Assembly (NCBI GenBank): GCA_009782555.1
Contig: WRIV01000003.1
Location: forward strand, 62,001-126,000
Direction of reading: 5' to 3'
Origin: Treponema sp.
GTDB lineage: Bacteria > Spirochaetota > Spirochaetia > Treponematales > Breznakiellaceae
DNA: 64,000 nucleotides
This document shows, piece after piece, positions 53,609-63,433 of the stretch (within the stretch, counting starts at the first letter, position 1; each line of letters begins with the position of its first letter). The notes below the pieces were generated by a model, which did not search any database, was not told the DNA's origin, and saw only the letters and a list, made by a program, of their open reading frames with translations. Both the position numbers and the translations under genes were made by a program.

Positions 53609-55807
53609 TTATTCAACCTTAAAACGCGAGACTTCTTTTACCAGAAGATCGATATTCTCACGGTTTTTAACGCTTAACTCATTTACCTGGTGCACCGCCA
53701 CATTAATCTGCTCCGATCCGACGGCCATCTCATTCATGCCGCCGGTTATCTCCTGGGTTAACCTTTCCAGATTTCCGCCCTCAGTAATAATTTCCTTGGA
53801 ACCCTGCATCATTTCTTCGGATCCGTTTTTTACCTGATGGGTGCTGTCATTAACCTGGCCTATGGCTTCCAGTATCTGTTTGCTGCCCTCACTCTGTTCT
53901 TCCATGGCGTTGCGGATATTCTCCTCCTGATCCGCCACGGTTTTAACTCCGCTGTCAATGGCCTCAAATTTTTTGAGTACATTGTCCGTGGCCGTCATGA
54001 TCGTGTCGATGGATTCCTTTATCTTTTTAAGGACCGTACTGATCGTCTTTGACTGCTCCGAGGAGTTTTCCGCCAGCTTGCGGATTTCGTCTGCTACAAC
54101 AGCAAAACCCTTACCCGCTTCTCCGGCGTGGGCCGCTTCAATGGCGGCGTTCATCGAAAGCAGGTTGGTCTGGCTGGCAATATTTTCCATGACGGAGTTG
54201 ATTTCCAGAAGCCCCTCGGATTCCCGGGCGATTTCCTGAATGTCCTCCGCCACATCCTGCAGGCCTGTGCGTCCTACCTCGGAAGACTCCATCAATTCCT
54301 TTACGTTGGCGGAGTTTTTTACGAGGGTCTGGGTTACCGACTGGATATTGGCCAGCATTTCCTCTATGGCCGAGGAGGATTCCGCAACGCTGGCAGCCTG
54401 GCTTTCTACCTGCCCATTAAGTTTGTTGATATTACCTGAGATCTGCTCCATGGTTGCGTTTGTTTCGGTTACCGAAGCGCTTTGATTTATAACCCGGCCC
54501 TTTATGCTCTGAATATTGGCGGTGATCTCGTTTATCGCAGCGGCGGTTTCGGTCATATTGCTGGCTAGATCGTTGCCGATGTCGAAGAGAGCCGCAGCCT
54601 GTTTTTTGATGGTTAAGACCAAATTCTTTATTTTTTCCAGAGTCTTGTTAAAGTAAAGGGCAAGATCGCCGACTTCGTCCCTGGAAGCAACCGTAATGGA
54701 CCGGGTCAGATCCCCTTCTCCCTCGGAAATATCTTTAAGAGTAAGTGCGACATTAACGATTGGCCTGGTAATTCCGCTTACGACAAAGAAAATGATTACC
54801 GTCATCACCGCAATGGCTGCCAGCGCCAGCATAACGGTAAACTCTTCCATTCTTTTTACCTCAGCCAAAATATAGGATTCCTTGGTTCCAAGCATTACCG
54901 TCCAGCTATTGTCCGAATCGGCTATCTTAAAAGGAACCATTTCAATTTCCACATTTGATTCCAGTACCGAAGAATAGGAAGTACAGCTAAATGGCTGTCC
55001 TGTAAGCACCGCATTATTAGCGGCATCCCAGTAGTCACCGTATATGTTATCAACATCACGCAGCATTTTTCCGACCCGTTCAGGAACGTAACTTCCCAGA
55101 ATAAAACCGTTATTGGAATAAATCGACATGGCAGAAATTTCTTCATTATTATCAATGGTTTGCTTTACCTTTTCCTGCATCTGTATAATATCTAAAAAGC
55201 ACCCAACGCCCCCCACTACCTGGCTGGTACGGGGATTTATAATGGGAGTCATCAATCTGAACACGAATGTGTCCTTTCCTCCTATCGTCCTGGGGATGGG
55301 ATCTTCTACCCGGTCATTTGTCGCGTTGGGGCCCATTAAATAAGCCATGGAACCCTCTAAATCCGTGGTAAACCGGCTTTCTATCCGGCCGTTTTCCCTG
55401 GTGTAGGCCATGGCATACTGCCCGACCGGGCTTGATCCGGTTCTGCCGATAAACTGGGCATCCATGCCGTCAATGGCGTTTGGCAGCCACACCGTATAAA
55501 TAGTAATAATAAGGGGCTGGTCAATCAGGGTAGCCCGGAGCATTGAGTCAAAGCGGTCCCGCCGTTCCGCTGCAGGGATGCTCTCATAATCCTGCATTAT
55601 GCCCGACAGAGTACTGAGTACCTGCATTCGTCCGTCTTCCCGACCCTTCCAGTACTCGGCTCGCTGTCCGGCCAAATCTTTAAGGCCCCTTGTACTTAGG
55701 GATATGGCAGTTTTCGAAGCCTGCCGCAGCAACATGACGGAAATCCCCGTAATCACTACCGCCATGATGGCGATTACTATAAGACTCAGCCTGAATTTTA
55801 ATTTCAT
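53609..55807 (-). CDS. Methyl-accepting chemotaxis protein (second receptor)
   Basis: A 732-residue receptor with membrane segments at about 8-28 and 325-347, a Cache-like sensor between them, HAMP, and a signalling domain ending SRFKVE. Signalling domains of the two receptors are almost identical ([19 protein letters not shown]), and even the membrane-proximal HAMP is conserved, while the sensors differ, so ligand specificity has diverged. AAGGAG precedes the ATG. Confidence 0.9.
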   Translation of the reverse strand: MKLKFRLSLIVIAIMAVVITGISVMLLRQASKTAISLSTRGLKDLAGQRAEYWKGREDGRMQVLSTLSGIMQDYESIPAAERRDRFDSMLRATLIDQPLIITIYTVWLPNAIDGMDAQFIGRTGSSPVGQYAMAYTRENGRIESRFTTDLEGSMAYLMGPNATNDRVEDPIPRTIGGKDTFVFRLMTPIINPRTSQVVGGVGCFLDIIQMQEKVKQTIDNNEEISAMSIYSNNGFILGSYVPERVGKMLRDVDNIYGDYWDAANNAVLTGQPFSCTSYSSVLESNVEIEMVPFKIADSDNSWTVMLGTKESYILAEVKRMEEFTVMLALAAIAVMTVIIFFVVSGITRPIVNVALTLKDISEGEGDLTRSITVASRDEVGDLALYFNKTLEKIKNLVLTIKKQAAALFDIGNDLASNMTETAAAINEITANIQSIKGRVINQSASVTETNATMEQISGNINKLNGQVESQAASVAESSSAIEEMLANIQSVTQTLVKNSANVKELMESSEVGRTGLQDVAEDIQEIARESEGLLEINSVMENIASQTNLLSMNAAIEAAHAGEAGKGFAVVADEIRKLAENSSEQSKTISTVLKKIKESIDTIMTATDNVLKKFEAIDSGVKTVADQEENIRNAMEEQSEGSKQILEAIGQVNDSTHQVKNGSEEMMQGSKEIITEGGNLERLTQEITGGMNEMAVGSEQINVAVHQVNELSVKNRENIDLLVKEVSRFKVE

Positions 55808-55943
55808 TATTTAGCTCCTTTTTTCGGCATCTTCGGCAATGATTAGGTTGATTTTTTCATTATAAATTACTTCACCAGCAAAGACAATGGCATTGCCTGG
55901 CAGGGATGCTGTTAATTAGTTCTTTATAAAGCTTTTGAGTGTT

Positions 55944-57242
55944 CTATTCTCTGATTTGTCCATGACCGCTGACACGGTACTTAATGGTAGTCAACGCTTC
56001 CAGACCCATAGGTCCCCGGACGTGGAATTTTTGTGTACTGATCCCAAGTTCTGCTCCAAAACCGAATTGAGCCCCGTCGGTAAAGCGGGTTGAAGCATTA
56101 ACATACACACAGGCAGCGTCCACCCTGCGGCAGAACTCCTCCGCCGCGGCGAGGCTGCCGGTCAGGATGGCCTCCGAATGGCGGGTACCGTAACGGTTGA
56201 TATGCTCAACTGCCTCGTCAAGGGAATCCACTGTTTTTATGGCCAGTATATAATCAAGAAATTCCGCAGACCAGTCTTCTTCTATCGCTTCCCTGACAAC
56301 AAGATTGGGGTAAGAGGGAATAACTTCTCCGATCCTAAGACGTTTGGCGGCGCCGGTAATGGCAATCATCACCGAAGCATCGCAGCGAAGTTCCGCCTTA
56401 CCCGCAAGCCGGGCGGCCAAGGCCGGCATAAGCACTGCCAAAGCATTGCGGTGAACCAGTACCGTTTCCACCGCATTACAGGCACCGGGCTTTTGCAGTT
56501 TGGCGTTTTCTATGATATCCACAGCACTGTTCATATCGGCGCTTTCTTCCACATAGATGTGGCAGTTTCCTTCTCCGGTTTCAATCACCGGAATACGGGC
56601 GTTTTTCACCACCCGGCGGATCAGATCATGACCGCCTCGGGGAAGAACCACATCAATATAACCCCGGGCATTAAGGATTTCGTCCACTTCATCACGGTGC
56701 CCCGAATCGGCCAGAGCCACCGCCCCGTCGATTCCTCCCCCTGTCTTAAGTCCTGTTGTAATTGCTTTAACCAGTGCCCGGTTCGATTCCAGTGCCGCAG
56801 AAGACCCTCGAAGCAGTACTGAACAGCCCGCCTTGTAGGCCAGGCTGAATACATCGGCGGTAACATTGGGCCGGGATTCATAGATGATCGCCGCCACACC
56901 CAGTGGTACGGTGACTTGCTCTATTAAAAGACCATTAGGGATTTTCCACCCCGCTTTGATGCGTCCCGCCGGATCTTCCTGGCGTACCACCGTTTCGATA
57001 CCGGAGATTATATCGTCCATACGTTTATCGTTAAGAAGCAGTCTGTCAATCAGGGGTTCCTTCATTCCCGCAATCCGGGCCCGTTCCACATCCGCAGCAT
57101 TGGCGGCCAGAATTGTTTGGCGGTCCCGGTCTATGGCCGCCGCCGCCGCCGTCAGGGCAGCATCTTTCCGGGAGCGGTCCTGTAAAGCCAGGAGAACCTG
57201 CGCTTTTTTTAGGCTTTCAAAAACAGGTTGGAGGTTGTTCAT
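55944..57242 (-). CDS. proA: Gamma-glutamyl phosphate reductase (glutamate-5-semialdehyde dehydrogenase)
   Basis: A 432-residue NADPH-dependent enzyme, second step of proline synthesis. Motifs: VTVPLGVAAIIYESRPNVTADVF, the nucleophile region KPGACNAVETVLVHR (conserved Cys), and FGFGAELGISTQK near the end. ATG 57242 is chosen; an ATG at 57260 is also in frame. Neither has a Shine-Dalgarno site, but TATACT ends 8 nt before ATG 57242. proB is not adjacent. The upstream end lies inside a perfect palindrome. Confidence 0.93.
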   Translation of the reverse strand: MNNLQPVFESLKKAQVLLALQDRSRKDAALTAAAAAIDRDRQTILAANAADVERARIAGMKEPLIDRLLLNDKRMDDIISGIETVVRQEDPAGRIKAGWKIPNGLLIEQVTVPLGVAAIIYESRPNVTADVFSLAYKAGCSVLLRGSSAALESNRALVKAITTGLKTGGGIDGAVALADSGHRDEVDEILNARGYIDVVLPRGGHDLIRRVVKNARIPVIETGEGNCHIYVEESADMNSAVDIIENAKLQKPGACNAVETVLVHRNALAVLMPALAARLAGKAELRCDASVMIAITGAAKRLRIGEVIPSYPNLVVREAIEEDWSAEFLDYILAIKTVDSLDEAVEHINRYGTRHSEAILTGSLAAAEEFCRRVDAACVYVNASTRFTDGAQFGFGAELGISTQKFHVRGPMGLEALTTIKYRVSGHGQIRE

Positions 57243-57244
57243 GG

Positions 57245-57280
57245 TTTTATAGTATACCATGATTATGGTATACTATAAAA
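57245..57280. promoter_or_regulatory. Perfect palindrome at a divergent promoter
   Basis: Arms TTTTATAGTATACCAT and ATGGTATACTATAAAA (16 bp each) around GATT. Both strands carry TATACT. It covers the proposed proA -10 (minus strand, 57256-57251) and precedes the broken VWA gene. It could be a regulator's operator or a symmetric divergent promoter. Confidence 0.6.
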
Positions 57281-57292
57281 CTGGGGGATGAT

Positions 57293-57753
57293 ATGAAAAA
57301 TAACCTTTTTGTAAAACCGCTTTTACTGTTGTCGGCAGCATTTATTATAATATCCTGCAGCTACACAGCAGGAAACCCAGCGGTTATGCCGGTATGTATT
57401 ATGAAGCAGGGTATGCAGCAAGGCTGATAGATCCTCTTTTTGATAAAGATGAAATACCTGGAGATTTTAATACCAATGAATTTGATTATTTAGAGGATAA
57501 CCCGTTCCTTCGGCCCCGGGAAAACCCGCTGTCCACATTTTCGATTGACGTTGATACTGCCGGCTATTCAATAGTACGAACCTTTATTAACCGGGGTGAT
57601 CTGCCTCCCAAATCATCAGTACGTATAGAAGTATTGATAAACTACTTTGATTACGATTATCCTCCGCCGAACGATGGAAGACCCTTTGCCGTCCGCGCCG
57701 AAGCGGGGGTTTGTCCAGATGATAAAGGCAGCAAAGGCGGTAAAATCAGTTAA
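57293..57753 (+). pseudogene. Broken VWA-domain lipoprotein gene (YfbK-like)
   Basis: ATG 57293 starts a lipoprotein signal peptide (ending AFIIISCS, lipobox Cys) that stops at 57425-57427. The sequence then continues in another frame from about 57376 (SGYAGMYYEAGYAA) with a stretch typical of the N-terminal region of YfbK-type VWA proteins: NPLSTFSIDVDTAGYS, then VRIEVLINYFDYDYP. A one-base deletion near 57370-57380 would join the two. The gene ends at TAA 57751-57753 before the VWA domain itself. So it is frameshifted and truncated. Confidence 0.8.
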
Positions 57754-57794
57754 ATGATCCAAATGCCGTTTCATTAAGTTCCGGTATTTGTTAT

Positions 57795-60710
57795 TTATTC
57801 CCCGGCAGCTTCTACCGGCTTAACTTTTTCCTTCTTTCCCCGTTTTTCCTTTACATTTTTCTCGGCCCAGTCGTTAAGGAGCGTTCTAAGGCCTTCGTCG
57901 GTAAACTTGAGGGGCTTGCCGCAATCGGGGCAGACAAAACGGCCCGATTCATCCAGGGCATCTTTACGGCAGCCCACGCAGTAGGTATTAGCGCAGCCGG
58001 GGCAGGTTCCGGCAGGCAGATCATCCGGGGGCATGGCATAGAGCCTAAGGCTTGCCGCTGGTTTGGGATTCCGTTCCATCTGCCATTCCCTCCTGCAGCC
58101 GGCGCAGGAAACAGTCTTATAATGGGCATCCCGCATCCGGGTTTTTAAATCGTCTCTGCCCCTGGCGGTTTCTTTGTTTAATTCCAATTCATTCAAATGA
58201 TCTATAATCTCCGCTACTTCGTCCCAGCGGCCTCCAAAGGTCCGAATCCAGCCCAGTTGGAGCAAAGAAGGCACATGATGGGGATTAATTTTCAGCGCCG
58301 CCATGGAAGCGGCTTCGGCCCGTTTATATTCACCCTTTTTTGCAGCCAAAAAAGCAATAAGCTCCAGCATATCCGGATTTGTTTCGGACGAAAAATTTCC
58401 GGTATCGGAAGTGAGTACATCGTCGGCTTCGCCGTAACGTTCCATTTCGATTAAGCAGGCGCCGCTGTTATACCGGTACAGCGCGTTCGCGGGAGCAATC
58501 GCCAAAGCCCGACGGTACCATGTATCGGCTTCTTCAAAACGGCGGGAACGGACCAGGAGATTCCCCGCGCAGTTTGCCATAAGTCCTTCCGGGTCTTCTT
58601 CCGGTTTTGATTCAAGTATGGCAAGGGCCTCCGTTTCCTGGCCCTGAAGGTAGAGGGAAACCGCCCGGTTTACCCGGACGGCGGGAACTTCGCCCAGTAC
58701 TGCCGCAGCATTGTCCAGATACGAACGGGCCGCATCCACATCGCCCTTGCTCAGGGCCACATGGGCGGCAAAGTTATGTACCCAGCCGTAGGTTTCATAT
58801 TCTTCGTCTTTTTTAATTCCCAGGGCCGCTTCCAGATCGGCGGTAAACTGCGGATCATCGCTTTTGTTGTCAAGCAGAAAACGGTTTTCCGCCAGCCGGA
58901 AACGAAACAGAAGATAATCCGGAGCAATTTTGACGGCCCTTTCAAAGAGGGGCAGCGCTTCCTGCCGCCGGCCTTCCCGGACCAGGAGCAGAGCCTGCAA
59001 AAAGTACAAGGCAGGATCGGGAGGATCTTTTTTGGTATTTTTAGGAGTATCCGGTTTCTTAGTAAAACCAGATCTCTTAGTAAAACCGAATTTACGGTAC
59101 TGCTCCGCCGTATCCAGTTCTTCCCGGGCGGTTTTCCAGTCTTCAATGCCGAAAGCCCACTTGCCAATCAGCGCTCTGGCCTCCCAGTTGGCCTCTCCCA
59201 AAAGGCGGTATTTAGGCACGAGGAGGCCCAGTTCTTCATAGTGATTATCCGCCAAAAAGGCACGGCCCGCTTTTAGGTAACGGTCCAGGGCCAGATCTTT
59301 TTGATCCCCTTGATCCGGAGAAGTTCCGCGCTGCGTTTTTGCGGTGTCCTTCTGCCTCAAGAGTTCATAGGCGGCGGCGGCGTTTTTTGCGGCGATGGCG
59401 TTTTTTTCATCCAGGATGAAGGAACGATCATACACTTCGGCGGCTTTTTGATAATTGCCGGTATTAAAATATGCATGGCCCAGGAGATTGTAAAAAGCCG
59501 AAGGATCGGCGAAGAAGTTGTCCAGTTTTTCATAGTCGAGGTCCGCTTCCTCTGAGTTGCTTTTACCAGAGGAACGTTTTTTGGAGGATTTTTTGGCACC
59601 GGACTTTACTGCTTCCGCCATGGAACCAGTCTCGGCCCATCGAATCAAACCGGCATAATGGGAACGGGAATAAAGCAGAGCGGCCTTCATATTATAAGGT
59701 TCCTGCCCGGATTCTTCGATGCTGAAGGCTTCTTCAATATATTGTTCCGCTTCGTCCCACAATTCCAGGGCCATGGCCAACCTGGCCCCCAAAAGCAGTT
59801 CACTTACGGTTTTACCCGGGTCTTCAGTTTGTATCGCCGCCAAAACTACCTTGTCTTCCGCTCCGGCCAGTTCCTCCTCCATGGATTTCCGGGTTTCCCA
59901 GGCTTTACGGAGCTGGATCAGCGCAGGATTTGCCTGCCCCAGGGCGGTAAGGGTTTCCGCCAGCCGGACCCGGCTTGCCGGGGAAGCGGTTTTTTCCAGG
60001 TTATTGTAACGTTTTCCTGTTTCTTCAATCCGGGAATCCAGATTGAATTCAACCAATTTTGCCAATGCAAAAAACTCTCCGGCAGGATCCGCCATGGCGG
60101 GAGGGTTATCTTCATAGCTGGCCGCGACAAAGGCGATTCTTCCTTCGGGAATGGACGAATCGTCCCAGGATCCTGCCCAAAGCCCATTGATCAGGATCAA
60201 AAATTTGGATCCCCGGGTGACCAGTTCCAGATCAAATTCCATGGGAGCGCCGGAACCCATCCCCATACCCGGCGCTTCGGTCCAGCCCGCCAGTGTCAGG
60301 GGTACGCTGTTCCGCACCAGATCCACCCGGAAATATCCCCGGCTGGAAACCAGGGCCATATAATAGGTAAGATCGTCCACCATGCGAAAGATAAAACCCG
60401 CCGCCGCATAGCCCCCCATGGGATTAAGGACAAAATGCCCCCTTACGTCTAGATCCTGATAACGGTAGAACATATTCTCGGTCCAGGCAATGCAGCCTAT
60501 TTTTTTTAACCCCAGGCACAGGGCACCCTTGTCCAGATAGGCACGATACAAATTTTCTGCTGTAATAGAAAAACGAACATGGGGTGGTTTGTCCGGTTCA
60601 TCTTCCCGGAAAAAATCAGCCTGCCATTGTTCTGTTACAATTGCATCTGGATCGGTTTCCCGATCCACGGATGGCTTGGGGCCGAAGAGCCTTTTTAAAA
60701 AACCGAACAT
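57795..60710 (-). CDS. TPR-repeat protein with N-terminal jelly-roll-like domain and C-terminal zinc ribbons
   Basis: A 971-residue cytosolic protein with three parts. Residues about 30-220 resemble a laminin-G/glucanase-like sandwich (WTEAPGMGMGSGAPMEFDLEL, ILINGLWAGSW). Residues about 230-880 contain many TPR units (YNLLGHAYFNTGNYQKAAEV and others). Residues about 890-950 carry cysteine pairs (CAGC, CPGC, CVGC, CPDC), probably two zinc ribbons. No signal peptide. No Shine-Dalgarno site; TATAGT ends 6 nt before the ATG. It is divergent from the solute-binding gene at 60754. The function is unknown; TPRs suggest a scaffold. Confidence 0.75.
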   Translation of the reverse strand: MFGFLKRLFGPKPSVDRETDPDAIVTEQWQADFFREDEPDKPPHVRFSITAENLYRAYLDKGALCLGLKKIGCIAWTENMFYRYQDLDVRGHFVLNPMGGYAAAGFIFRMVDDLTYYMALVSSRGYFRVDLVRNSVPLTLAGWTEAPGMGMGSGAPMEFDLELVTRGSKFLILINGLWAGSWDDSSIPEGRIAFVAASYEDNPPAMADPAGEFFALAKLVEFNLDSRIEETGKRYNNLEKTASPASRVRLAETLTALGQANPALIQLRKAWETRKSMEEELAGAEDKVVLAAIQTEDPGKTVSELLLGARLAMALELWDEAEQYIEEAFSIEESGQEPYNMKAALLYSRSHYAGLIRWAETGSMAEAVKSGAKKSSKKRSSGKSNSEEADLDYEKLDNFFADPSAFYNLLGHAYFNTGNYQKAAEVYDRSFILDEKNAIAAKNAAAAYELLRQKDTAKTQRGTSPDQGDQKDLALDRYLKAGRAFLADNHYEELGLLVPKYRLLGEANWEARALIGKWAFGIEDWKTAREELDTAEQYRKFGFTKRSGFTKKPDTPKNTKKDPPDPALYFLQALLLVREGRRQEALPLFERAVKIAPDYLLFRFRLAENRFLLDNKSDDPQFTADLEAALGIKKDEEYETYGWVHNFAAHVALSKGDVDAARSYLDNAAAVLGEVPAVRVNRAVSLYLQGQETEALAILESKPEEDPEGLMANCAGNLLVRSRRFEEADTWYRRALAIAPANALYRYNSGACLIEMERYGEADDVLTSDTGNFSSETNPDMLELIAFLAAKKGEYKRAEAASMAALKINPHHVPSLLQLGWIRTFGGRWDEVAEIIDHLNELELNKETARGRDDLKTRMRDAHYKTVSCAGCRREWQMERNPKPAASLRLYAMPPDDLPAGTCPGCANTYCVGCRKDALDESGRFVCPDCGKPLKFTDEGLRTLLNDWAEKNVKEKRGKKEKVKPVEAAGE

Positions 60711-60753
60711 AGCACTACTATATCCTAAAAGGACGGTGCAAGTCGAGGTTGAA

Positions 60754-62046
60754 GTGAAAAAAGACGTGCTCTATTTTTTTAAAGATCTCCCCGGCAGTTT
60801 AAGAAATCTGGGCACCGCTTTATGGAAAGCGGCCCGCAAAATTTCTTTTGACAAGGCGCTGCTGATCTGGGCTCTGGCCATAATCGCCGGAGTGTTCCTA
60901 TTTAGGATACTCAATAGAGATATAAGGGCCAACCTGATTTTTGCCACCTGGTGGGAAGATACACTGGAAGAACAGACCCTGTCAAATCTGGCCGCTGAAT
61001 TTGTGGCCAAAAATCCCGGCATTACGGTCAAGCTGGAAAAAATGAACTGGGAAGCGATTCAAAAAAACCTGGAAGAACATGCCGGGGAAAACGGCAGAAA
61101 CGCAAAAAGACAGCGTACCCTGGACATATTCAGCATCGATCCCCATGCGGTCCGTGAACTGGAACGCCGTTCATACCTTGCCAAACTGGAAAACAATGAA
61201 AAAAATTCCGGCAATGCGATGCCGGTTATTGCGTTCATCAATCCGCTTTTTTACAATATTGATCTGCTCCAGGATGCGGGTTTCGACCGGCCCCCAAAAA
61301 ACCGGACCGAATTTCTTTCCTATGTACAGCGGCTTAAGGAAACCGGCCACTATGGCGCAGGACTTGCCCTTGAAAAACCTCATAATATGGACAATCAGAT
61401 TCTTTCGTGGATCTGGGCCGCCGCGGGAAACCCGGAATCCGAAAAACCTTTCAGCTTTTCCAGCAAAGAAGTAATCGAGACACTAAGCTTTCTGAATCAG
61501 CTTAAGCAAAATTTGTACCCTAATCCTTTCGAGTTAAGCGAAACGGAACTGCTTAACGCGTTTGGCCAAGGAAAGGTGGGAATGATCATAGGATCCACCG
61601 CGGACATTCAAAAACTAAAACAGGTAAAGGTGAACTTTGGCATTACCACTATTCCCGACCCAGAATCATACATCAAAGAACCGGTCTTTCCCCTGACCGT
61701 ATGGTATGCGGGAATTAACAGCCAGAGCATTCAACAGGAAGAAGCGAAGATCTTCCTGGATTTCCTAAAAGAAAAGGCGGGGGACATCGCCGCCGTTATA
61801 TATGCGGTTCCCGGAGACGGCGTCCGCAGCCGGGAACTTTCCAGAAAAGATCCCTATTATGCAAAGGCTTTTGATATGTACGAAGCCGGTGACATGGTCT
61901 GGGAACTGTACTCCCCTGATATAAACAGTTTTTACAGTATTGTCCACAGGGAAATAGAATTGATGTTCCGGGGAAACAAAACTCCTGAACAATGTGCACA
62001 AACCATACAGCAGGAATGGAACAGAATCGCCGAAACAACGCCGTAA
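60754..62046 (+). CDS. Membrane-anchored family 1 extracellular solute-binding protein
   Basis: A 430-residue protein. Start GTG 60754 follows GAGG at 5 nt; an earlier GTG at 60736 is also possible. About 30 cytoplasmic residues are followed by one membrane segment (IWALAIIAGVFLFRIL) without a signal-peptidase or lipobox site, then a sugar-type binding domain (IFATWWEDTLEEQTLSNLAA; VNFGITTIPDPE). Usually such proteins are lipoproteins or free; a permanent N-terminal anchor is unusual and suggests a sensor or signalling role. No permease or ATPase genes are next to it. Confidence 0.75.
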   Translation: MKKDVLYFFKDLPGSLRNLGTALWKAARKISFDKALLIWALAIIAGVFLFRILNRDIRANLIFATWWEDTLEEQTLSNLAAEFVAKNPGITVKLEKMNWEAIQKNLEEHAGENGRNAKRQRTLDIFSIDPHAVRELERRSYLAKLENNEKNSGNAMPVIAFINPLFYNIDLLQDAGFDRPPKNRTEFLSYVQRLKETGHYGAGLALEKPHNMDNQILSWIWAAAGNPESEKPFSFSSKEVIETLSFLNQLKQNLYPNPFELSETELLNAFGQGKVGMIIGSTADIQKLKQVKVNFGITTIPDPESYIKEPVFPLTVWYAGINSQSIQQEEAKIFLDFLKEKAGDIAAVIYAVPGDGVRSRELSRKDPYYAKAFDMYEAGDMVWELYSPDINSFYSIVHREIELMFRGNKTPEQCAQTIQQEWNRIAETTP

Positions 62047-63395
62047 TCAAGGCCCATGTCTTTAACGGCACGGTAAAGATCCCCCCCTCTAAATCTCATA
62101 CAATCAGGCGGCTTTTGCTGGCCGCCCTGACCAAAGGGATTTCGCATATTGAGCAGCCCCTGGATTCCCTGGATACCCGGTCCTGCATGGCGGCCTGCCG
62201 CGTGCTGGGAGCGGAAATTACTGAAAAAGAGGAAATGGGGCGCCTTACAAGCCTGGCTGTCCGGGGGTATAAACCCGGCGCAGATAAGAACGCCGCACCG
62301 GAACGGTTCATTGATGCGGGCAACTCCGGTACAACCCTGTTTCTTGCCATCGCCGCCGCCGCCTTGGGTTCGATCCCTGTTCATTTTACGGGAGACAGCC
62401 AAATCGCCGAACGCAGTGCCGGCCCTCTGTTAGAGGCCCTGCAAAACTTGGGAGTCACGGTTACTTCCAAAAACGGCTGCATCCCCATCACGATTTGCGG
62501 CCCATGGAAGGGAGGCAGGGTGTGTATTTCCTGTCCAACCAGCCAATACCTGTCGGCGCTGCTCATTGCCGCTCCCCTGGCTCCCCAGGGAACAATTACC
62601 GAAATAGAAGTTCCCCTGCTTAACGAAAAACCCTATGTGGAAATGACCTTGTCGTACCTAAAAACCCAGAGATTCTACAATGATGCTTTAACAGATTCCG
62701 CCCGGGATTTTTCCCGGTTTTGTATCCGGGGCGGCTTTATCTACACTCCTTTGAGCGGCCCCGTACCGGGAGATTTTTCATCCGCCGCCTTTCCCGCCGC
62801 GGCCGCAGTAATTTCCGGGGGAAAAGCTACCCTGCGGGGACTTGATCCGGGCGATACCCAGGGGGACAAGATTTTTTTTGAATACCTTTCACAAATGGGC
62901 TGCGATGTGCAATGGGAACCAGAAGGCAAAGATTGGCAGGTTACGGTATCCCGGCCCGGCCCGCTGCGAGGCGGTATCTTCGACTTAAACGCCTCTCCGG
63001 ATTTGCTTCCCATTATGGCTGTCCTTGGTGCTTTTGCCGAAGGAGAAACGGTTCTGACCAACGCCGCCCATGCCCGGATAAAAGAAACAGACCGAATTGC
63101 CGTGATGGCCGAAGAACTACAAAAACTGTTTTCCGGTTTCATGAATTTCCGCTGCAAAGAAACCCCTGACGGGCTGGTATTGCACGGCGCCGGTGACTGC
63201 ACCGCCAGTTTCGGCGATACCGGTATCGGATACGGAGATACCTTGGATGGACATGGAGATCATCGTATCGTAATGGCTCTGGCCTGCGCCGTCCTGGGAC
63301 TGCCCTTCGGCACAAAGACTGTGATCAGCGGATCGGAAGCGGCGGATATTACCTATCCTGAGTTTTTTAAACTGATTGGCAGCGAGGATGAATAA
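62016..63395 (+). CDS. aroA: 3-phosphoshikimate 1-carboxyvinyltransferase (EPSP synthase)
   Basis: A 459-residue enzyme of the shikimate pathway joining shikimate 3-phosphate and PEP. Motifs: IPPSKSHTIRRLLLAA, DAGNSGTTLFLAIAA, and GDHRIVMALA. The start is uncertain: ATG 62016 is taken (AGGA nearby), ATG 61992 also being in frame. It overlaps the solute-binding gene by 31 nt, which hints at coupling, although the functions appear unrelated. Confidence 0.92.
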   Translation: MEQNRRNNAVIKAHVFNGTVKIPPSKSHTIRRLLLAALTKGISHIEQPLDSLDTRSCMAACRVLGAEITEKEEMGRLTSLAVRGYKPGADKNAAPERFIDAGNSGTTLFLAIAAAALGSIPVHFTGDSQIAERSAGPLLEALQNLGVTVTSKNGCIPITICGPWKGGRVCISCPTSQYLSALLIAAPLAPQGTITEIEVPLLNEKPYVEMTLSYLKTQRFYNDALTDSARDFSRFCIRGGFIYTPLSGPVPGDFSSAAFPAAAAVISGGKATLRGLDPGDTQGDKIFFEYLSQMGCDVQWEPEGKDWQVTVSRPGPLRGGIFDLNASPDLLPIMAVLGAFAEGETVLTNAAHARIKETDRIAVMAEELQKLFSGFMNFRCKETPDGLVLHGAGDCTASFGDTGIGYGDTLDGHGDHRIVMALACAVLGLPFGTKTVISGSEAADITYPEFFKLIGSEDE

Positions 63396-63433
63396 TCCCA
63401 AACCTTTGATCTGCCGTCCTCTGCAGTAAAGTT

